DNA of 64,000 nt from Streptomyces sp. P3. Lineage in GTDB: Bacteria > Actinomycetota > Actinomycetes > Streptomycetales > Streptomycetaceae. Within the stretch, counting starts at the first letter, position 1, and each line of letters opens with the position of its first letter. Of the stretch, positions 29,594 through 40,273 are shown in pieces. Location: NCBI GenBank assembly GCA_016893485.2, contig JAFEKX020000001.1, forward strand, positions 6,775,501-6,839,500, in the 5' to 3' direction. The notes under the pieces are model-generated. The model worked only from the letters and a program-made list of their open reading frames with translations, ran no database searches and was not told where the DNA came from. Both the position numbers and the translations under genes were made by a program.

Positions 29594-30682
29594 ATGACGA
29601 CGCCCACGATCGAGCTCAAGCCCTCGGCCTCGCCACTCTCCGCCGCCGAGCGCGACGCGATTCTGGCGAACCCCGGGTTCGGCCGCCACTTCACCGATCA
29701 CATGGTGATGATCAAGTGGACCGAGGGCCGCGGCTGGCACGACGGCCAGCTCGTGCCCTACGGCCCGCTCTCCCTCGACCCCGCGAACATGACCCTGCAC
29801 TACGCGCAGGAGATCTTCGAGGGCCTCAAGGCGTACCGGCAGGCCGACGGCTCCGTCGCCACCTTCCGCCCCGAGAAGAACGCCCGCCGCTTCCAGATCT
29901 CCGCCCGCCGCCTCGGCATGCCCGAGCTGCCGGTCGAGACGTTCATCGAGGCCTGTGACGTGCTGGTCCAGCAGGACCGCGACTGGGTCCCGGCGCACGG
30001 CGGCGAGGAGTCCCTGTACCTGCGCCCGTTCATGATCGCGACCGAGGTCGGCCTGGGCGTGAAGCCCGCCAACGAGTACCTCTTCCTGGTCATCGCCTCC
30101 CCGGCCGGCGCCTACTTCCCCGGCGGCGTGAAGCCCGTCTCCATCTGGGTCTCCGAGGACCACGTCCGCGCCGTCCCCGGCGGCATGGGCGACGCCAAGA
30201 CCGGCGGCAACTACGCGGCCTCCCTCCTCGCCCAGGCCGAGGCCGCCGAGCAGGGCTGCGCCCAGGTCTGCTACCTCGACGCGGTCGAGCGCCAGTGGGT
30301 CGAGGAACTCGGCGGCATGAACCTGTACTTCGTCTACGGCGACCGGATCGTCACCCCCACCCTCACCGGCTCGATCCTGGAGGGCGTCACCCGCGACTCC
30401 CTCCTCACCCTCGCCCGCGACCTCGGCTACACCGCCGAGGAGGGCCGGATCTCCATCGAGCAGTGGCAGCGCGACTCCGAGAACGGCACCCTGACCGAGG
30501 TCTTCGCCTGCGGCACGGCCGCGGTCATCACCCCGGTCGGCACGGTCAAGCGCACCGGCGCCGAGTGGCAGCAGGCCGCGGGCGAGCCCGGCGAGGTCAC
30601 CCTCCGGCTGCGCCGCGCGCTCCTCGACATCCAGCGGGGCGACTCCGCCGACGAGCACGGGTGGATGCACCGGCTGGGCTGA
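29594..30682 (+). CDS. ilvE: branched-chain amino acid aminotransferase
   Basis: 362 residues, intact, class II fold-type IV PLP enzyme of usual length. PLP Lys in GGMGDAKTGGNYAASLLAQA; substrate region LHYAQEIFEGLKAYRQADGS; cofactor loops WVEELGGMNLYFVYG and FACGTAAVITPVGTVKRTG. Last step of valine, leucine and isoleucine synthesis, using glutamate. ATG 29594 with GAAGGA upstream. Confidence 0.97.
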   Translation: MTTPTIELKPSASPLSAAERDAILANPGFGRHFTDHMVMIKWTEGRGWHDGQLVPYGPLSLDPANMTLHYAQEIFEGLKAYRQADGSVATFRPEKNARRFQISARRLGMPELPVETFIEACDVLVQQDRDWVPAHGGEESLYLRPFMIATEVGLGVKPANEYLFLVIASPAGAYFPGGVKPVSIWVSEDHVRAVPGGMGDAKTGGNYAASLLAQAEAAEQGCAQVCYLDAVERQWVEELGGMNLYFVYGDRIVTPTLTGSILEGVTRDSLLTLARDLGYTAEEGRISIEQWQRDSENGTLTEVFACGTAAVITPVGTVKRTGAEWQQAAGEPGEVTLRLRRALLDIQRGDSADEHGWMHRLG

Positions 30683-30810
30683 CAGGTCGACGCACCGGCT
30701 CGGCTGACCCGGTGACGCACCCGCTGGGCCGAACTCCCGAGGATCTCCTGCGGAGTTGACGACGAGCGGGGCCGATCCCCCGCGGCGCGGGTCCCGTGCG
30801 GAGTTGATGA

Positions 30811-30842
30811 AGAAGCCCGTCCCTGTCCCGGGGCGGGCTTCT
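30811..30842 (+). terminator. terminator after ilvE
   Basis: AGAAGCCCG (30811-30819) pairs perfectly with CGGGCTTCT (30834-30842); the loop is C-rich. It ends 10 bases before the next gene. Confidence 0.75.
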
Positions 30843-30852
30843 CCGTGGCAAG

Positions 30853-33800
30853 GTGGGTCGCCGGGCGGAGGCGGGCAGACGGGGAGACGGGGCCTTGGAG
30901 ACGCTGGACTTCCATGTGGAGATCGGCACCGGGAGCGCGGACGACCGTGACCCCGGCCGCCCGCGCAGCTACGAGGTCACCCTGCGCGGCTCCGCGGGCG
31001 ACGAGGCCTCCGAGGTCAAACCCTTCCCGCTCACCCCCGGCGAACTGCGCGCCCTGGACACCACCGTCCCGCACGCCGTCCTCAGCTCCGCCGCCCGCCT
31101 CCGCCGCGCCCCCACCGACGACGAACTGCCGGTCCGCGAACTCGGCCGCAGACTCCACGAGTTCCTCCTGGGCGGCAAAGGCAGACCTCTCCTCGCCGCC
31201 GCCCGCCACCGGGCCGCCCACGAGGACCGCCCCCTGCGCATCGTGCTGCGCGTCCGCCCGGCCGAACTCGCCCGGCTGCCCTGGGAGTTCCTCTACGACC
31301 CCGACGAGGACAGCTACGTCTGCCAGACCACACCCCTCGTCCGCCGCCCCGAAGTCAGCATCCCCGAAAGGCCGTTGACGGTACGGCCGCCACTGCGGGT
31401 GCTGTGCATGGCGGCCCGCCCCGACGACCAGGAGCCGCTGGCCGTCCGGGCCGAACAGGAGTGGCTGGGCCGCGCCCTGTCCGCACTGCGCCGGCAGGGC
31501 CTGATCCACGTGGAGTGGACGGCGGGACCGACCTGGCGCGATCTGCGCACCGCACTGCGCGGCGGACCCTGGCACGCCTTCCACTTCATCGGGCACGGCG
31601 GCTTCGACCCGGCCGGAGCCGAGGGCACGCTCGCCCTCGGTGACGACGGCGGCGGCACGTACCACCTCGGCGCCGAGGACCTCGCCATGCTCCTCTCCCG
31701 CCACACCTCCCTGCGGCTCGTCGTCCTCAACGCCTGCGAGACCGGCCGCTCCGCCGACCGCGACCCCTTCTCCAGCGTCGCGGGCGCGCTCATGCGCAAG
31801 GGCCTCCCGGCGGCGGTCGCCATGCAGTACCCGATCTCGAACGACGCCGCCGTCGAGTTCAGCCGCACCTTCTACGAGTCCCTCGCGCACCGCCGTCCCG
31901 TCGACGAGGCCGTCACGGAGGCCCGGCAGACCATCCGCCTCGCCCGGCGCGGCACGCTGGAGTGGGTCACGCCGGTGCTGTTCATGCGCTCACTTGACGG
32001 CCGGCTCTTCGACCTCACCGATGCCGGCACGCCCGTAGCGGCTGCGGACGATGAGCTGCGCGACCTGTACGTGGCGGGCCTCGCCGCGCTGCGCCGCAAG
32101 CGCTGGCAGCAGGCCGTCGAGATCTTCCGCGACGTCATGGCCCGCGACCCCGGCCACCCCGACGCCCCCGCCAAGTACGCCGAGGCGCTGCGCCTGCGCC
32201 GCCTGAACGACCTGTACGAAGCGGGCCTCGGCGCGATCGGGGAACGCCGGTGGGACGCGGCCGTCGACCACCTGGAGGCGGTCGCCGCCACCGACGCCGC
32301 CTTCCTCGACACCCCCACCCACCTCGCCGAAGCCCGCCGCCACCAGGCCGCCGCCACCTGGCACACCGAGGTCGCCGCCTTCCACGCGGCCGGCGAGTGG
32401 GAAGCGGTCCTCGCCGTCGGCACGGAACTCGCCGCGCTGCTACCGGAGAACCCGGATCCGGAGGGGTTGGTGGCGGATGCGCGGGCGCGGTTGGGGGTGA
32501 CGGGGAGGTGCCCACTCGGGTGACCGAGGTGCCGGTCTCGGCCGGCGAGTTGGGGACGAGTGAAGTGCGGTCCCCGGTGCGTGAGTTGGCGCCGGACACG
32601 GTGGGCAAGGTGGTGCCGGGTGAAGTGCCCATCCCCGTGGGCGAGTTGGCGCCGGGGAGGCGTGGGTCCCGGTGGACGGCTTGGCGCCGGATGAGGCCGG
32701 CGAGGTGGAGCAGGGTGAACTGCCCGTCTCCCTCGACGAGTTGGCGCCGGACACCGCGAACAGGGCGGCGCCGGTCGACGAGCCCGCGCCCGTGAGCGAG
32801 CCGTCCGCCCCGGCGCGCGACGCTCCGGACCAGCACGTCGAGCCACGGATGACGCACCACGGCTCGATCTCGGACTGGGCGCCTCCCGTGGTCCCGGACA
32901 GGCCTGCCCCCGCGAACCGCCGCACGTCCACCTCGTCGACCGCGAGGTCGGCCCATGACGTACCGGTCCGGGTCCCGGGCCGTCCCCTCACCTTCGCGTT
33001 CAGCCCGGACGGCACCCGGTTCGTCATCGCCTGTCTGGGCCGGAAGGCCCTGGTCGCCGACGTGCTCGACCCCGGCAGGTCGCGGCTGATCCGGCACGAC
33101 GGCCCGCTGGAGCGGCTGGGGAGGCTGGCGCGCGAGGACAGGTCGCCGATCGCGGCGGCCCTCGCGCCCGGCGGGGATCGGCTCGTGACATACGCGGTCC
33201 CGACCCTGCGTACATGGGACGTGGACCACAGATCCCAGCTCGCGGAATGGCGGACGGACGAGCCGGAGGGGCAGGTCGCTCTCGGTGCCGAAGGCCTCAA
33301 CGCCCTGTTCCTGCCCGGCAGTTCCGGCGCCCACCACTGGCCGGTCTCCCAGGACACCCCCGACCGGCTCACCGCCCAGGAAGGCAAGGCGGCCCTCGCC
33401 GTCACCTCCCGGGACGGGACGATGTTCGCCACGGTGGACGCCCCCGCCGACCCCGGCCGCGCCTGGGTCCTGGCCGCGCAGGGTGCGCACCCGCACCCGT
33501 GATCTGTACGTCCGTGTCTGGGACGCCGCCACCGGCCGCCTCCTCGCCGAGCGGAACTGCGGTACCGACGTGATCCGTGTCGCCCTGCACCCCCGCAACA
33601 CGGACTTCGTGACGGGTCACGGCGACGGCAGGGTACGGGTCTGGGGTCCTGAGGGGACGGGCCGCCTGGTCGCCGAGGAGGGCTCCAGCTTCTTCTTGGA
33701 CATCGCCTACGACAGCGAAGGGAACCGGCTCGCCGTCGCGAAGGAGGACGGCGCCTCCGTCCAGGACCTCCACAGCGGGCGGCTGGTCGCCTCCCGCCGG

Positions 33801-33980
33801 TACGGATTCGACTGGACGGTGCGCGCGCTGGCCTTCGGCCCCGACGGCGTGGCCCGCGCGCTGGTCGAGCGCGCCCACGAGGTCTGGCTGACCACCATCG
33901 CCACCATGGCCCAGGGAATCCGGGGCATCTGGGACGACGACGGCCCCACCCACGCACGGCTACGAGGAGACGTCCCATGA
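30853..33980 (+). CDS. CHAT-domain (caspase-like) protease with TPR and beta-propeller regions
   Basis: About 1042 residues when three frame changes (near 32505, 32655, 33500) are joined. Residues about 130-390 form a CHAT domain: catalytic His248 in FHFIGHGGF and Cys295 in LVVLNACETGRS, followed by GLPAAVAMQYPISNDAAVEF and the usual end TPVLFMRSLDGRLF. Residues about 400-540 are TPR-like (YVAGLAALRRKRWQQAVEIF twice in variant form). A Pro/Glu/Val linker with repeats follows, then a WD-like propeller (LTFAFSPDGTRFVIACLGRK, LYVRVWDAATGRLLAER, ALHPRNTDFVTGHGDGRVRV). GTG 30853 or TTG 30895 may start it. The stop overlaps the next ATG. That the parts form one chain is inferred from continuity of the restored frame. 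Confidence 0.8.
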
Positions 33981-34554
33981 GCGACCCGGCCCAGACCCCC
34001 GACCCGCCGACGTGGAACCGTCCCCGGACCCCCGCCCCCGTACCGCCGACGTCTTCGTCGAGGAGACCGCCCCTCCCGGTCAGGAGACGCCCCTCGTCGA
34101 GGAGTTCGGCGCGCTGGGCTTCACGGTCCGCGCCCGTGCCCTCCCCGCCCGCCGCCCGATCGAGCAACTGGCCTGGGCGGTCCTGGTCGTCCTCCCGTTG
34201 CAGGCGTTCCTGACCGCACTCGGCGGCAAGGCGGGCGAGGACGCGCACCACGGCCTGAGGAACGCGGTGAGCAAGGTACTGCGGCGCGCATCCGAGGCGG
34301 AGCCGTCCACAGGGACCTCCACGGAGCCGACCGGCGAGTCCGAGGCGGAGCCCCTCGCCCCGGCCACCCCACCCACCGTCGTCCTCCAGGACCCCGCCAC
34401 CGGCATCCGGATCATCCTCGGCCCCCACCTCGACGACACCGCCTACCGCGCCCTCCGTGCCCTCGACCTGACCCGGATCACCCAGGGCCCGGTCCGCTAC
34501 GACACCGCGGAGGCGCGCTGGCTCTCCGACCTGGACGAGGCGACCTCCGGCTGA
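33977..34554 (+). CDS. small membrane-anchored partner of the CHAT protein, unknown family
   Basis: About 193 residues, starting in an ATGA overlap with the CHAT gene, so translation is probably coupled. A frame change lies near 34013. The order is a Pro-rich N-terminus with ADVFVEE, an alpha/beta-looking stretch (PLVEEFGALGFTVRARALPA), one hydrophobic helix (LAWAVLVVLPLQAFLTAL), a Glu/Thr/Pro linker, and a C-terminal part (PTVVLQDPATGIRIILGPHL, then YRALRALDLTRITQGP). I do not recognise the family. Tight linkage suggests substrate, effector or anchor of the protease. It overlaps the convergent permease by 58 bases. Confidence 0.7.
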
Positions 34555-35933
34555 AGCACCGGTCGCCGCCCGAGCACCAGGTACGCGGCACCACCGACCG
34601 CCCCCGACAGCAGGAAACTGCAGTCCACCCCACCCGTCAGCGACAGCAGCGGCCCCTCGTACGACGGCAGCGACACCGCCAGCAGACCGACCCCCGCGCC
34701 CACCGCCCAGGAGACCGTCGCCGGGATGTTCCAGCCCGCCCGGAACCAGTAGATGCCGCCCTGGGAACGGCGGTTGAAGACCTGGAGGGCGTCCGGGTCG
34801 TAGACACCGCGGCACCGTACGAAGCCGATGAGCGTGATCACCGCCCACGGTGTGCCGATCGCCGTGAGGAGCAGCACGAAGGACGTCATCGCGGACTGGG
34901 CGTTCCAGGCGTAGTGCCCGACGAAGACGCAGAGCATCGCGACGACGGCGACCGTGCAGGTGGCCCGTGCCCGGGACGCGCGGGGCAGGATCGCGTCGAG
35001 GTCGAGGCCCATGGAGTAGAGCATCAGGCCGGCGTTGCCGACGGACCCCGCGGAGGCGGCGAGCAGCAGCGGGACCAGGTACCAGCCGGGGAGGCCTGGA
35101 CCAGCGGGCCCGCGTAATCGAGGGCCGCGTGCGCCGCGTACGCCGTGAAGGTGCCGAAGAGCTGGGGACCAGGAGCCCGGCGATCAGGCCGAGCCAGGTC
35201 GCGTGCAGGACCCGGCGTGAGGTGTGGCGGGCCGGGAGATGTAGCGCGTGTAGTCGCCGAGGAGGGTGATGAAGGCGATCGGCCCGGACAGTCCCGCCGC
35301 GACCGTCGCCAGACACCACGTCGGCCAGAACCCGCCCAGCAGATACCCGCCCGCCTCCGGGAGCGCGCCGGTGGTGAAGTGCGGGGCGTAGGCGATCACG
35401 CCGAGCACCAGCAGTGCGGTCATGCCGATGGACAGGACGCGGGACATGGCGAGCAGCACGCGGTAGCCGTAGACCGCGCCCGCGACGGTCGCCGCCGCGA
35501 GCACCGCGTAGACGACGGCGTACGACACCCCGTCCGCCGGCAGTCCGAACAGCCGCCCGAGCACGCCCACCATCACATCGCCGCCGATCCACACGGTCAG
35601 CGCGGTGTAGCCGAGGGCGAGGAGGAGGCCGACGACCGAGCCGACGAGTCGGCCCCGCACCCCGAACTGGGCGCCGGAGGAGGTCGAGAGGTTGGTCGCG
35701 GTGCGCAGGGAGACCAGTGCGAGCGGGGCCGTGAACAGCGTGCCGACCACCGTGCCCGCGACGATCGAGCTGACCGACGCCCACCAGCCGAGGCCGAACG
35801 ACGGCGGCAGCCAGCCGAAGATGATCACGCCGAGGCAGAGGTTGGAGCCGAGCAGGATCGACATGAGATCGCGTGGACCGCTGGTGCGTTCCATGTCGGG
35901 GACGGTGTCGACTCCGCGCTGTTCTATCGGCAT
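34497..35933 (-). CDS. NCS1-family permease (cytosine/purine/allantoin type)
   Basis: About 479 residues from ATG 35933, about 12 membrane segments. Early motif LMSILLGSNLCLGVIIFGWL and AQFGVRGRLVGSVVGLLLAL are typical of CodB-like members; LLGDYTRYIS and AGLMLYSMGLDLDAILPRAS follow. Frame changes lie near 35235 and in 35050-35170. It is divergent from ureAB, with shared operator-like repeats, so it likely imports a nitrogen compound used by the urease/agmatine cluster; the compound is unknown. The tail (RPVLQPEVASSRSESQRASA) overlaps the opposite gene. Confidence 0.85.
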
Positions 35934-35951
35934 GGTGGGCCCATCTCTTTC

Positions 35952-36038
35952 TTAGAGTGACGTTCAATGTGAACCGAGCGACCGTGGCGCGTCAACCGTT
36001 TCGGAGATGGGTTTTACCGTTTAGAGTGATGTTCTAAA
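35952..36038. promoter_or_regulatory. paired operator sites between permease and ureAB
   Basis: TTTAGA-GTGATGT-TCTAAA (36020-36038) is a palindrome with perfect 6-bp arms directly before the ureAB ribosome site AAAGGAGG. A related copy TTAGAGTGACGTTCAA (35952-35967) sits at the permease start. A TetR gene at 39570 is the obvious candidate binder. Confidence 0.65.
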
Positions 36039-36051
36039 GGAGGAACACGGG

Positions 36052-36802
36052 ATGCGACTGACCCCCACGGAACGCGACCGGCTGCTGCTCTTCTCGGCCG
36101 CCGAACTGGCCCGTGCCCGCAAGGCGCGCGGCCTGAGACTCAACGTGCCGGAGGCCACCGCGCTCATCGCGGACACGGTGTGCGAGGCGGCCCGCGACGG
36201 CCGCCGGCTGGCCGACGCCATCGAGCGCGCCCGCTCCGTCCTCGGCCCCGACGACGTCCTCCCGGGCGTCGCCGACGTCGTCACCGAGGTCCATGTCGAG
36301 GCCGTCTTCGACGACGGTTCGCGGCTCGCGGTGGTCTCCGACCCGATCGGCGGGGGCCTGGCCGGGGACGCCCCGGGCGCCCTGCTGCCGGGACCCGTGC
36401 ACGCCGAACCCGAGGCCGTCGTCCGCGTCACGGTCACCAACACCGCGACCGTCCCCGTCTCCGTGACCTCCCACTTCCACTTCTTCGAGGCCAACCCGCG
36501 CCTCGACTTCGACCGTGCGGCCGGCTACGGATGCGGCTGGCGGTGCCCGCGGGCTCGTCGGTGCGGTTCGGGCCGGGGAGTCGGCGCAGGTCGGACTGGT
36601 GCCGATCGGCGGTCTCCGCATCGCCATCGGCTTCGCCGGCCTCGTCGACGGACCGCTGGACGCGCCGGGCGCCCGCGAGGAGGCGCTTCGCCGCGCCGCC
36701 GCCTGCGGCTATCTGGGCGTCGGGCCAGATGTCCCGGCGAGCGGCGCGGGCAGCGCTGACGACGTCCGTAACGACAGCCGTGACCAGGAGGCCGACACAT
36801 GA
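36052..36802 (+). CDS. ureAB: urease gamma/beta fusion subunit
   Basis: About 250 residues. The N-terminal about 100 residues are the gamma subunit (RLTPTERDRLLLFSAAELAR, LNVPEATALIADTVCEAARD); the rest is the beta subunit (GPVHAEPEAVVRVTVTNTAT, VTSHFHFFEANPRLDFDRAA, LAVPAGSSVRFGPGE). Gamma-beta fusions are common in actinobacteria. Two frame changes lie near 36530 and 36578. Start ATG 36052 with AAAGGAGG. Its TGA overlaps the ureC start. The canonical Asn-His-Phe-His-Phe-Phe is here Ser-His-Phe-His-Phe-Phe. Confidence 0.9.
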
Positions 36803-38504
36803 GCCGCCCCGGGGCACCCGCCGAAGCCCGCCGTCTCACCCCGTACGAGTACGCCGCCACCCACGGCCCCCGCGCGGGCGACCGCGTCCGCCTCGGCGAC
36901 TCCGGGCTGACGATCCGCGTGGAGTCCGACTCGCAGCGCTACGGCGACGAGTTCCTCGCCGGGTTCGGCAAGACGGCCCGCGACGGACTGCACCTCAAGG
37001 CCGCCGCCGTGCGGGACACCTGCGACGTGGTCATCAGCAATGTCGTCGTGATCGACGCGGCGCAGGGCATCCGCAAGGTGTCCATCGGGATCAGGGAGGG
37101 GCGGATCTGTTCCATCGGGCGGGCCGGCAACCCCGACACCCTCGACGGCGTGGACGTCGTCGTCGGCACCGGCACCTCGATCGTGTCCGGCGAGGGGCTC
37201 ATCGCCACCGCCGGGGCGGTCGACACGCACGTCCATCTCCTCTCACCGCGCATCATGGAGGCCTCGCTCGCCTCCGGGGTGACCACGATCATCGGCCAGG
37301 AGTTCGGCCCGGTGTGGGGCGTCGGCGTCAACTCGCCCTGGGCGCTGCGCCACGCGTTCAACGCCTTCGACGCCTGGCCGGTCAACATCGGCTTCCTGGG
37401 CCGGGGTTCGTCCTCCTCGGACGCCCCGCTGGTCGAGGCACTCGCGGAGGGCGGCGCCTCCGGGTTCAAGGTGCACGAGGACATGGGCGCCCACGCCCGC
37501 GCGCTGGACACGGCGTTGCGGGTCGCCGAGGAGCACGACGTCCAAGTCGCCCTGCACAGCGACGGGTTGAACGAGTGCCTGTCCGTCGAGGACACCCTGC
37601 GCGTCCTGGAGGGCCGGACGATCCACGCCTTCCACATCGAGGGCTGCGGCGGCGGACACGTGCCGAACGTACTGAAAATGGCCGGGGTCCCGAACGTCAT
37701 CGGTTCCTCCACCAACCCCACCCTCCCCTTCGGCCGGGACGCGGTCGCCGAGCACTACGGCATGATCGTCTCCGTCCACGACCTGAAGACCGACCTCCCC
37801 GGCGACGCCGCCATGGCCCGCGACCGCATCCGCGCCGGGACCATGGGCGCCGAGGACGTGCTGCACGACCTGGGCGCGATCGGCATCACCTCGTCCGACG
37901 CGCAGGGCATGGGCCGCGCGGGCGAGACCGTCCGCCGTACGTTCGCGATGGCCGGGAAGATGAAGGCCGAACTCGGCGCCCCGGACGAGCACGACAACGA
38001 ACGCGTCCTGCGCTACATCGCCAAGCTGACCATCAACCCCGCCATCGCGCACGGACTTTCGCACGAGGTCGGCTCCCTCGAGGTCGGCAAGCTCGCCGAC
38101 ATCGTGCTGTGGCGCCCCGAGTACTTCGGAGCGAAGCCGCAGCTCGTCCTGAAGTCGGGTTCCCGGCCTACGGCGTGGTCGGCGACCCCAACGCGGCGAC
38201 CGACACCTGCGAACCCCTCGTCCTGGGGCCGCAGTTCGGCGCCCACGGCACCACGCCTGCGGACATCTCCGTGGCCTTCGTCGCGCAGGCCGCCCTGGAC
38301 CAGGGCAACGACTCGATGCCGACTCGCCGCAGGCGCGTGGCAGTGCGCGGCACCCGGGGCATCGGCCCCGCCGACCTGCGGCTCAACTCCCGTACCGGAG
38401 CGGTCGACGTGGACCAGGAAACCGGCCTGGTCACCCTCGACGGCGAACCACTCCGCTCCGAGCCCGCCGACTCGGTCTCCCTCAACCGCCTCTACTTCCT
38501 CTAG
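36799..38504 (+). CDS. ureC: urease alpha-subunit homologue, altered active-site flap
   Basis: About 569 residues. Nickel ligands are kept: AGAVDTHVHLLSP (His-x-His), GASGFKVHEDMG (carbamylated Lys), DVQVALHSDGLNE and HIEGCGGGH (His), and ITSSDAQGMGR (Asp). The flap that normally reads Val-Cys-His-His-Leu-Asp is aligned by eye with SVHDLK, so the flap Cys and one flap His are changed while one His stays. A frame change lies near 38160. No ureE, F, G or D gene is in the window, so maturation would need accessory proteins from elsewhere, or the substrate differs from urea. Confidence 0.88.
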
Positions 38505-38527
38505 CGCCAAGAGACTTGGGACTTGTG

Positions 38528-39544
38528 ATGAGCTTCCGTATGCCCCCGAGTGGGCCCCGCACGAGCGCACCTGGATGGCCTGGCCAGGACCCAACCCGAC
38601 CTTCACCAACGACGAGGAGCTGGCGGAGGCCCGTACCGCCTGGGCGTCCGTGGCCCGTGCCGTGCGCCGCTTCGAACCGGTGACGATGGTGCACGGCCCG
38701 GGGCAGGGCGAGTCCGCGCGCGCACTGCTCGGCCCGGACGTCGACCTGGTCGAGCGCGAGCTGGACGACGCGTGGATGCGGGACATCGGCCCCACCTTCG
38801 TCACCGACGGCAAGGGTGAACTGGCCGCCGTGGACTGGACGTTCAACGGCTGGGGCGGCCAGGACTGGGCCCGCTGGGAGCACGACTCCAAGATCGCCCG
38901 CCATGTCGCGGACCTCACCGGGGCGCCGGTCCTCGGCAGCGCCCTGGTCAACGAGGGCGGCGCGATCCACGTCGACGGCGAGGGCACGGTCCTGCTCACC
39001 GAGACCGTCCAGCTCGGCGCCGGACGCAACCCCGGCTGGACGCGCGAGCGGGTCGAGGCGGAGATCCACGCCAGACTCGGGACCAGCAAGGCCATTTGGC
39101 TCCCGCACGGCCTCACCGGCGACTACGGCGTCTACGGCACGCAGGGCCACGTCGACATCGTCGCCGCCTTCGCCGCGCCCGGCACCGTCCTGGTCCACAG
39201 CCAGCGCGACCCGGCCCACCCCGACCACGCCCGCTCGCAGGAGTACCTCGCCCTCCTGCGCGCCCAGACCGACGCGAAGGGCCGCCGGCTGCAGGTCGTC
39301 GAGGTCCCCGCCCCGACCGTCCTCAAGGACGAGGACGGCGACTGGGTCGACTACTCCTACATCAACCACTATGTCTGCAACGGCGGGGTCGTCCTCTGCC
39401 TTCGACGACCCGAACGACGAGATCGCAGCCGGGATCTTCCGCCGCCTGTTCCCGGCGCGGACGGTCACACTGGTGGACGCCCGTACGATCTTCGCGGGCG
39501 GTGGAGGCATCCACTGCATCACCCAGCAGCAGCCGAAGGTCTAG
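38528..39544 (+). CDS. aguA: agmatine deiminase
   Basis: About 339 residues. Hydrolyses agmatine to N-carbamoylputrescine and ammonia. Pentein-fold residues: ELDDAWMRDIGPTFVTDGKG, VNEGGAIHVDGEG, TQGHVDIVAAF (His) and the C-terminal GGGGIHCITQQQP with catalytic Cys. The restored start is MSFRMPPEWAPHERTWMAWP; frame changes lie near 38542 (one C lost) and 39397. It follows ureC by 23 bases in the same direction and probably belongs to the same operon. The product would need a further enzyme not seen here. Confidence 0.92.
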
Positions 39545-39569
39545 GGACCCGGCCGGAGGGAGTCGGACG

Positions 39570-40177
39570 ATGGCCGGTGCGCGGAAGAACGCGCCGCCGC
39601 GCGAGGACGTCCTCGCCGCCGCCATGGGCATGATCGCCGAACGCGGTCTGGAGCGGCTCACCATGGCGGCCCTCGGCCGCGAGGTCGGCATGAGCAGCGG
39701 CCATCTCCTCTACTACTTCCACTCCAAGGACGAACTCCTGCTCCAGGCCCTGGAGTGGAGCGAGGGCAGGCTCGGCGCCGAGCGCGGCCGTCTGCTCACC
39801 CGCACCGGGGCGACGGTCCGCGCACGCGTCGACGCGTACGTGGACCTGTACGTCCCCGACGGCCACCGCGACCCGCACTGGACGCTGTGGCTGGAGGTCT
39901 GGAACCGCTCGCAGAGCGCTGCCGCCGACGCTGTCGCCCGCGACCGGCAGGCCGCGATCGAGGGCGCCTGGCACCGCGACCTGGTGGCCCTGATCGCGGA
40001 GGGCGTGTCACGGGGCGAGTTCCGGGCCGTCGACCCGGACCGGTTCGCGTCCCGGCTGCGCGCTCTCCTCGACGGCTTCTCCATCCATGTGGCGATCGGG
40101 CTGCGGGGCACGGACCGGGAGCAAGTCCTCGGCCATGTAGGGAGTTCCTGGACGAGGGGCTTCTCGCGAAGGCGTGA
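39570..40177 (+). CDS. TetR-family regulator of the urease/agmatine cluster
   Basis: About 203 residues. Helix-turn-helix: IAERGLERLTMAALGREVGM, then SSGHLLYYFHSKDELLLQAL. The C-terminal domain resembles BetI/TetR_C_6 regulators (GHRDPHWTLWLEVWNRSQSA). One frame change near 40138; the restored end is REFLDEGLLAKA. ATG 39570 with GGAGGGAG upstream. It lies 25 bases after agmatine deiminase, likely co-transcribed, and may bind the palindromes at 35952-36038. Confidence 0.88.
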
Positions 40178-40273
40178 CCCGCCGCTTGGGTGGTACGGAG
40201 CGGACCTCCCGGTGATCGACCGCATCCTGAGACACCCGTGAGCGGAGTGTCGGGGCTGTGCCAGACTGCCCCC

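Noticed and set aside
33977..34554. CHAT partner as a bacterial gasdermin
   Set aside because: It is too short and has a single central hydrophobic helix and alpha/beta-like ends, unlike the gasdermin beta-sheet fold.
32440..35967. A 1175-codon minus-strand open frame
   Set aside because: It runs antisense through the CHAT gene and only parts coincide with the permease; Arg/Pro-rich composition is typical of spurious frames in high-GC DNA.
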